Assembly (NCBI GenBank): GCA_965371355.1
Contig: CBDUYD010000048.1
Location: forward strand, 1 to 17,962
DNA: 17,962 bases
Source: JASJHI01 sp965371355
Lineage (GTDB): Bacteria; Actinomycetota; Acidimicrobiia; Acidimicrobiales; Ilumatobacteraceae
Direction of reading: 5' to 3'
The translations under genes and the position numbers were made by a program. The notes beneath the pieces were generated by a model. It made no database searches and was not told the DNA's origin. It saw nothing but the letters and a program-made list of their open reading frames with translations. Of this stretch, positions 13,762-17,962 are shown piece after piece (the stretch's first letter is position 1; each line of letters opens with the position of its first letter).

Positions 13762-15447
13762 TCAGCCGTGCGGCTCGACCGACACCAGCGGCGAACCGAC
13801 GAAGTCGCGATCCTGGGGCTTGCCGAGCAGCGAGAGCACCGTCGGCGCAAGATCGAACGCCGAACGCCGTCCGAGGTCTGACCGCTCGATGCCCGGTCCG
13901 GCGATGAACGCGAATCCGTTGACGCTGTGCTCACCCGTGCGCAGGTACGGCAGAGGGCCGACGACACCCACATCGGGGTGGCCGAGGGCGTCCATCGGCT
14001 CGGTCCACTCGACGACGATGTCGCCGTCGGGACCGTTCTCCTCCAGAGGATGGCTACGCATTCGGTGTACCTCCGATACCGCGGGGTTCCCGGTCCGCGG
14101 GTTGGTGCAGCCGCGCACGAAGTGCTCGAAGCGGTCGCAGGCCGCCTCGAACTCGACGATCGGGATGCGGCCGTCGCGCTCGCGGTCGACCACGTTGAGC
14201 CGCACATGGGCGTCGGAGAACGTGGGCAACAAGAACCAGTCCATCGCCGGCCAGAAACCCTGGTAGTAGACGGGGGGTTGCCACTGCACAGACTTGGTGA
14301 CCGCCGCCATCTCCTCGAGCGAATCGGTGCACTCGGGTGGGTACTCGGTGTTCAACTGCCACGCCATGTGCGGTTTCCCGGTGAGTCGATGCTGGATCCG
14401 ACGGGCGTAGTCGACGGGCCAGTCGGGCAGCGTCATGCGCAACTGCTTGCGACGCCGCGCGTCGTCGGTGAGCGCGAACTGCTTGCGGACGACGTCGCGC
14501 CAGATAAGACGCTCGGCCGGACGGCGGGTCGGGAAACCGTCACGGCGCCACCGATCCTGGTCGACATCGAGGAGGAGGCCCTCGCCGAATGCCTGGCGGT
14601 GCAACATCTCCGGCAGGAGCACCAACGACGGCAGGTCGTTGGCGTTGGGCTGCATCCCGTGTGCGGCGAACACGATCACGGTGGTGTCGGGGCCGGCTGC
14701 CTCGACGAGGCGGCCGACCCCCTCGTCGAGCGCCTCGTAGATGCGGATCAGCCAGTCGCGCGCGGCCGGTGCGGAAACGTCGTCGTGGAGCGGATGTCGG
14801 GGGTCGATCCCGTGCCAGAACATGTGCCCGACCGAGTGCGACTCGGAGAGGACCGTCATGAAGAGCTCCCACTCGGGATTCTCCGCCATCAACCACTCGG
14901 CGACGTCGATGCGCCGCCTCGCCCCCTCGAGCAGGGCTTCTCCGATGGCCTCGACGAACTTGGATTGGTGCCAACCGCCGTCGTAGTCATTGTCCAACGC
15001 CGGGTGGACGCCGAAGCGGGCGTCGATCTCGCTGAGGGTGCCGACAGGCCGCGATGCGCGTGGATACTGCGAGGAGTGGGCGCCCCAGGCGGTGACCTGT
15101 ACGCCATTCACATCAGGATGGATCGTGGTCGCCGGTACGTCGAAACAGATCACCGACAGGTCGTCGCGGGCAAAGAACGGCTGACCGGGATGGGCGCCGG
15201 TCAAGGAAGCTCCATAGTCGGAGGGATCGAACGCGGCCGTGCTCCAGTACCCCGTTGATCGAGCATCGACCCCGGTCAGGAACTGCGTCCATGGGAGCTC
15301 GGAGCGGTACGGCGAACCGGTCTCGAGCCGGCACTCGGTGCTTCGCTCGCGCAGTGCAGCGAGGTGCGGCAGGCGACCATCGTCGAGCAGTTTCTCGACG
15401 AGCCACCACTCGGCGGAGTCGAGGCCGATCGCGATAACCCGTTTCAT
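13762..15447 (-). CDS. Alkaline phosphatase superfamily phosphodiesterase/phosphohydrolase-like protein with altered metal-ligand positions
   Basis: This 561-residue protein has the type I phosphodiesterase/nucleotide pyrophosphatase layout: VIAIGLDSAEWWLVEKLLDDG with Asp10 as first metal ligand, GRLPHLAALRE, then SELPWTQFLTGV with Thr54 as probable nucleophile, SESHSVGHMFWH at 201-212, VIVFAAHGMQPN at 257-268, and GEHSVNGFAFIAGPGI near the C-terminus. No signal peptide or membrane segment is visible. Against the classical pattern, the Asp four residues before His208 is His204 and the Asp before His263 is Ala262. ATG 15447 is preceded by a good ribosome binding site (AGAGGAA read on the minus strand). 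Such proteins occur in polysaccharide clusters and may remove phospho- or sulfo-linked groups, but the substrate here is unknown. The glycosyltransferase follows seven bases later. Confidence 0.78.
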   Translation of the reverse strand: MKRVIAIGLDSAEWWLVEKLLDDGRLPHLAALRERSTECRLETGSPYRSELPWTQFLTGVDARSTGYWSTAAFDPSDYGASLTGAHPGQPFFARDDLSVICFDVPATTIHPDVNGVQVTAWGAHSSQYPRASRPVGTLSEIDARFGVHPALDNDYDGGWHQSKFVEAIGEALLEGARRRIDVAEWLMAENPEWELFMTVLSESHSVGHMFWHGIDPRHPLHDDVSAPAARDWLIRIYEALDEGVGRLVEAAGPDTTVIVFAAHGMQPNANDLPSLVLLPEMLHRQAFGEGLLLDVDQDRWRRDGFPTRRPAERLIWRDVVRKQFALTDDARRRKQLRMTLPDWPVDYARRIQHRLTGKPHMAWQLNTEYPPECTDSLEEMAAVTKSVQWQPPVYYQGFWPAMDWFLLPTFSDAHVRLNVVDRERDGRIPIVEFEAACDRFEHFVRGCTNPRTGNPAVSEVHRMRSHPLEENGPDGDIVVEWTEPMDALGHPDVGVVGPLPYLRTGEHSVNGFAFIAGPGIERSDLGRRSAFDLAPTVLSLLGKPQDRDFVGSPLVSVEPHG

Positions 15448-15453
15448 CGTCCG

Positions 15454-15464
15454 TTCCTCTCTCC
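15454..15464 (-). promoter_or_regulatory. Ribosome binding site of the phosphodiesterase gene
   Basis: On the minus strand this reads GGAGAGAGGAA, ending six bases before the ATG at 15447. It is one of the few strong Shine-Dalgarno sequences in the window and fixes the start of the 561-residue protein, although the frame stays open far upstream. Confidence 0.75.
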
Positions 15465-15493
15465 GCGCGCCGACACGGTCGCCATGACCGCGG

Positions 15494-15519
15494 ATGCTAC
15501 TCCCGACTCCCTCCCGACT
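15494..15519 (-). promoter_or_regulatory. Candidate promoter/operator: -10-like TAGCAT next to an 11-base-spaced direct repeat
   Basis: In the 127-base gap between the divergent phosphodiesterase and GT2 genes, TCCCGACT occurs at 15501-15508 and again at 15512-15519, an 11-base step (about one helical turn). Read on the minus strand, the repeat AGTCGGGA comes just before TAGCAT (15499-15494), which fits a TANNNT -10 box about 40 bases upstream of the ribosome binding site region and start of the phosphodiesterase. Paired repeats one turn apart are typical of sites for response regulators and other dimers. The regulator is unknown and no good -35 box is seen. Confidence 0.35.
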
Positions 15520-15574
15520 ACCTGCGGCGCGCGAGGGAAGCGACCACCGGCGACACGGATGCCACACTGGTCCG

Positions 15575-16543
15575 GTGACCAACAAGGAATCCGAGGCCCC
15601 GCTCCCGTCTCGGGTCTCGGTGGTGATCTGCACGCGCAATCGTTCAGCGCTGCTCGACCGCTGCCTGCGCCGCATCGCCGACGTCGCCACCGTCGCCGGC
15701 GATCCCGCGGCGGAGATCCTCGTCGTCGACAACGGCTCCACCGATGACACCGCCGCCGTAGCGGAACGCTGGTCGTCAACGCTCGACTTGCGCTGTGTGA
15801 GCGAACCCCGTCGGGGTCTCTCCAACGCTCGGAATCGTGCGATCGAGGAGGCCGACGGTGAGATCTTGGCGTTTCTCGACGACGACGTGCTGGTGACCGA
15901 CACGTGGTTGCCGGCGTTGCGGGCGGGCTTCGACCAGTGGCCCTCATGCGCCGGACTGGCCGGACGTGTCGATCTCGAATGGACCACCGGCCGCCCGACC
16001 TGGCTCCCGGCGACCCGCGAGACGTTCTTTGCTCGCACCGAACTCGGAGACGATGCCCGGCTCCTGAACGACGGCGAGAGTCCGGTCGGAGCCAACATGG
16101 CAGTCAGGAGTTCGGTGGCTGCCGAGGTCGGCGCTTTCGACGCCCGGCTCGGGTACTCGGGCACCAGCCTGCTCGGCAACGAGGAGGTCGACTTCTTCCG
16201 GAGGGTGCGCACCGCCGGATACCGGGTCGCCTATCACCCCGAGGCGACGGTGAACCATGTGGTCGACGCCGATCGCGCGACGCGCTCGTACCTGCTCCGC
16301 CGGCTGTACTCGCAGGGCCGCAGTGACGTCAGGATGGAGGCGACCGATATCGCCCGAGCCACCGCGGCCCGTGCCGGTGCCGCGGCACTCGGCCGGGCTC
16401 TGGTGCGCGGGTGGCGAGGCGACATCGGGCGCCTGCAACGACCGGGCAGCTTCGCGTGCAACGCGATGGAGGTCGCCACCGGACGTGCGCGGCAGGCGGG
16501 ACGAGCACGGGAGTTGATGGCGATCGCGCGCCACGCCTCATGA
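15575..16543 (+). CDS. GT2-type glycosyltransferase
   Basis: The 322-residue protein has a clear GT-A domain: VSVVICTRNRSALLDRCL at 14-31, LVVDNGSTDDTA at 49-60, EPRRGLSNARNRAI at 77-90, and the metal-binding FLDDDVLVTD at 100-109. It continues with GANMAVRSSVAAEVGAFD and GNEEVDFFRRVRTAGY, the acidic residues of which occupy the catalytic-base region, then HPEATVNHVV. The last 70 residues are Ala/Arg-rich helix with no strong membrane segment. The frame is open back to 15494, but the family pattern begins soon after GTG 15575, which I use as start; no ribosome binding site is visible, and CACACT at 15563-15568 could be a -10 box for a leaderless message. ATGA overlap with the next gene shows a two-gene unit. 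Confidence 0.83.
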   Translation: MTNKESEAPLPSRVSVVICTRNRSALLDRCLRRIADVATVAGDPAAEILVVDNGSTDDTAAVAERWSSTLDLRCVSEPRRGLSNARNRAIEEADGEILAFLDDDVLVTDTWLPALRAGFDQWPSCAGLAGRVDLEWTTGRPTWLPATRETFFARTELGDDARLLNDGESPVGANMAVRSSVAAEVGAFDARLGYSGTSLLGNEEVDFFRRVRTAGYRVAYHPEATVNHVVDADRATRSYLLRRLYSQGRSDVRMEATDIARATAARAGAAALGRALVRGWRGDIGRLQRPGSFACNAMEVATGRARQAGRARELMAIARHAS

Positions 16544-17799
16544 GTTCCGACGCCGGCGCGGTCGGCACGCTCGATGGCGCGACCGTGGTGGTGGTGAGCC
16601 CGGTGGTCTCCGACCCCGCCCACTCCGGCAACACCGTCCGCACCCGCCAGATCTGCAGTGCTCTACAGACCCTCGGCGCCGATGTTCACTTCTGCCTGGT
16701 CGAGGTGAATGCGATCCGTTCACGCGCTGTCGGCGCGACGATGCACGACGTGTGGGGCGCCGCGTACCACCGCGTCGGCGATGACCTCGCGTTCAAGGGC
16801 ACACCCGCCCAGCTGGGGCTCCGCAAGGCCCAGTCGATCGTCCGCAGAGTCCCGGCCTCCGCCGACTGGTTACTCGACTTCCAGGTGGCCGACGGCTTCG
16901 TGAGCCGTCGGGCGCGCCGCGAGTTTGCTGCGCTGGTCGCCGAACTGCAACCCACCGCGATCGTCGTGGAATACGCGCTGCTGTCGAAGCTGGTGACCGG
17001 CCTGCCGACCGGACCTGTCCTGGTCGTCGACACTCAAGATCGATTCACCGACCGCAAGAAGCGGCTGCGCGCCGAAGGACACGCGCCAACGTGGATCTCG
17101 CTGACCGCACGCCAGGAGCGCCGCCTGCTGAGGCGCTTCCACCACGTCGTCGCGATTCAGGAGGAGGAGGCGCAGCAGTTCCGCGACCAACTCGGCGCCG
17201 ACGGCGACCGGGTCGCGCTCGTCGACGTGCTCGTGGAACCCGTCGCCGCAGCGGCCGGCGATCATGTCAAGGACGGACCTCCGACGATCGGCTACATCGG
17301 CTCCGACACCGTCCACAACCGCAACGCGCTGCGCGCCTTCCTCGACACACATTGGGCGACGATTCGGGCCGCGGTTCCCGACGCGCGACTGTTGGTCGCC
17401 GGCTCCGACGTCGCCGGGATCGAGGCATGGGCGACCGACGGTGTGGAGCCGCTCGGACGGGTCGCCGACCTCGGCGACTTCTATGCCGCCTGCACCCTGA
17501 TCATCAACCCGGTGCAGAGCGGAAGCGGTTTGAAGATCAAGAGCGTCGAGGCCCTCCAGCACACACTTCCACTCGTCACCACGGGTGAGGGGATCCGCGG
17601 ACTCTCCGACGCCGGCGACCGCGCCATCCTCTGCGCCGACCTCGCCGACCCAACGTTCGCCGAAAACTGCGTCGCACTCCTCACCGACAGAAGTCGGGCT
17701 AGGGAGATGGGTGCCGCCGGTGCACAGTTCATCACCGAGAGGCGTCGGCGCTCACTCGTCGAACTGCGGCGCTGTCTGGGATCCCCGAGGCCCGGATGA
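16540..17799 (+). CDS. GT4-type glycosyltransferase (Glyco_trans_1_4 / Stp1-like)
   Basis: This 419-residue protein resembles the GT4 group found in exosortase-linked and other exopolysaccharide clusters. The N-terminal lobe has VVVVSPVVSDPAHSGNTVR at 16-34 and VVDTQDRFTDRKKRL at 162-176, the usual (L/V)VDxxDxxxxRxKR pattern. The C-terminal lobe has TIGYIGSDTVHNRNAL, LLVAGSD, and SGSGLKIKSVEALQHTLPLV at about 327-346, which is the donor-binding loop with Glu337. ATG 16540 overlaps the stop of the GT2 gene by four bases; an upstream in-frame ATG at 16411 lies within that gene and its extension looks like a shadow. It is the last gene of the polysaccharide locus on the right. Sugar specificity is unknown. 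Confidence 0.87.
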   Translation: MSSDAGAVGTLDGATVVVVSPVVSDPAHSGNTVRTRQICSALQTLGADVHFCLVEVNAIRSRAVGATMHDVWGAAYHRVGDDLAFKGTPAQLGLRKAQSIVRRVPASADWLLDFQVADGFVSRRARREFAALVAELQPTAIVVEYALLSKLVTGLPTGPVLVVDTQDRFTDRKKRLRAEGHAPTWISLTARQERRLLRRFHHVVAIQEEEAQQFRDQLGADGDRVALVDVLVEPVAAAAGDHVKDGPPTIGYIGSDTVHNRNALRAFLDTHWATIRAAVPDARLLVAGSDVAGIEAWATDGVEPLGRVADLGDFYAACTLIINPVQSGSGLKIKSVEALQHTLPLVTTGEGIRGLSDAGDRAILCADLADPTFAENCVALLTDRSRAREMGAAGAQFITERRRRSLVELRRCLGSPRPG

Positions 17800-17850
17800 C
17801 TCCGAACGGGTCCTTCGCGATGGTGGTCATGCCCTCACACGTCGCATCGC

Positions 17851-17873
17851 CGCGCAACGCCGGGCGGTGCGCG
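17851..17873. terminator. GC-rich hairpin between the polysaccharide locus and the next gene
   Basis: In the 120-base gap after the last glycosyltransferase, CGCGCA (17851-17856) pairs with TGCGCG (17868-17873), and inside it CGC (17858-17860) pairs with GCG (17864-17866) around a CGG loop, with one A-G mismatch between the two helices. No run of T follows, so it is not a classical intrinsic terminator. It is the only clear hairpin candidate I found in a gap between genes and could end or slow transcription. The rest of the gap holds nothing I can identify apart from the ribosome binding site of the next gene. Confidence 0.35.
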
Positions 17874-17904
17874 AACCTGGTGGCCTGACACGAGCGAGAG
17901 GAAC

Positions 17905-17912
17905 AAGGGAGG
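17905..17912 (+). promoter_or_regulatory. Strong ribosome binding site before the EthD-like gene
   Basis: AAGGGAGG at 17905-17912 lies seven bases before ATG 17920. It is nearly a full anti-16S match and stands out against the weak or absent sites of most genes in this window. It supports ATG 17920 as the start of the truncated last gene. Confidence 0.75.
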
Positions 17913-17919
17913 AACCACG

Positions 17920-17962
17920 ATGATCAAGCTCGTCTTCTGTCTCCGCCGCAAGCCCGGCACGA
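17920..17962 (+). CDS. Partial CDS: N-terminus of an EthD-like (dimeric alpha/beta barrel) protein
   Basis: Only 14 codons are inside the window: MIKLVFCLRRKPGT. This is the characteristic opening of EthD-domain proteins, small (about 100-250 residue) ferredoxin-like-fold proteins whose members are often of unknown role or linked to degradation of ethers and aromatics. The strong ribosome binding site seven bases upstream supports a real start. It is separated from the glycosyltransferase by 120 bases with a hairpin, so it probably does not belong to the polysaccharide locus. Identification rests on a short stretch. Confidence 0.6.
   Translation, partial: MIKLVFCLRRKPGT

Noticed and set aside
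12831..15258. Two long plus-strand open frames (12831-13907 and 13927-15258) opposite the glycosyltransferase and phosphodiesterase
   Set aside because: The minus-strand proteins have convincing motifs throughout; the plus-strand frames look like mirror products of codon bias and lack ribosome binding sites.
13755..16212. Very long upstream extensions of the minus-strand genes ending at 12723 and 13762
   Set aside because: Family-like sequence begins only at GTG 13754 and ATG 15447; the extensions shadow neighbouring genes, and 15447 has a strong ribosome binding site.
17820..17888. A 22-codon open frame in the gap after the last glycosyltransferase
   Set aside because: No ribosome binding site or recognisable features, and it overlaps the hairpin; chance frames of this size are common.

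Overview
This is a high-GC, actinobacterial-style stretch: dense coding, GTG starts, start/stop overlaps between genes, very little non-coding DNA. A marine-type actinobacterium such as a member of the Acidimicrobiia is plausible, but that is inference from style only. Almost the whole window is one surface-polysaccharide biosynthesis locus. I count 15 protein-coding genes (the first and last cut by the window edges) and only about 375 non-coding bases. I saw no RNA genes, CRISPR array, insertion sequence or integrase.

Layout. (1) 1-6610, plus strand: six genes in an unbroken chain of start/stop overlaps: the acidic, proline-rich C-terminus of an unidentified protein, a Wzy/O-antigen-ligase-like membrane protein, a GT4 glycosyltransferase, a nucleotide-sugar (uronate-forming type) dehydrogenase, a Wzx-like flippase and a sulfotransferase. 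(2) 6550-8650, minus strand: a GT2 and a GT4 glycosyltransferase. (3) 8746-9648, plus: a GT2 glycosyltransferase. (4) 9608-10627, minus: a second sulfotransferase. (5) 10654-12722, plus: an exported, membrane-anchored beta-helix protein coupled to a third sulfotransferase of the heparan-sulfate type. (6) 12723-15447, minus: an alkaline-phosphatase-superfamily phosphodiesterase and a GT4 glycosyltransferase. (7) 15575-17799, plus: a GT2 and a GT4 glycosyltransferase. (8) 17920 to the end: start of an EthD-like gene after a 120-base gap, apparently outside the polysaccharide locus.

How it may work together (inference). Seven glycosyltransferases (three GT2, four GT4) would assemble a repeat unit on a lipid carrier, the dehydrogenase would supply a uronic acid, Wzx would flip the unit and Wzy would polymerise it. 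Three unrelated-looking sulfotransferases would sulfate it using PAPS. The beta-helix protein would act outside the membrane as a lyase, epimerase or binding protein. The product would be an acidic, sulfated exopolysaccharide, in broad logic like a glycosaminoglycan. The initiating sugar-phosphate transferase, the export/chain-length machinery and PAPS synthesis genes are not in this window.

The most interesting points are the three sulfotransferases in one actinobacterial capsule-type locus, the beta-helix/heparan-sulfate-type sulfotransferase pair, altered metal-ligand positions in the phosphodiesterase, altered active-site positions in the dehydrogenase, and a seven-base element that looks like a shared -10 box for two divergent modules.
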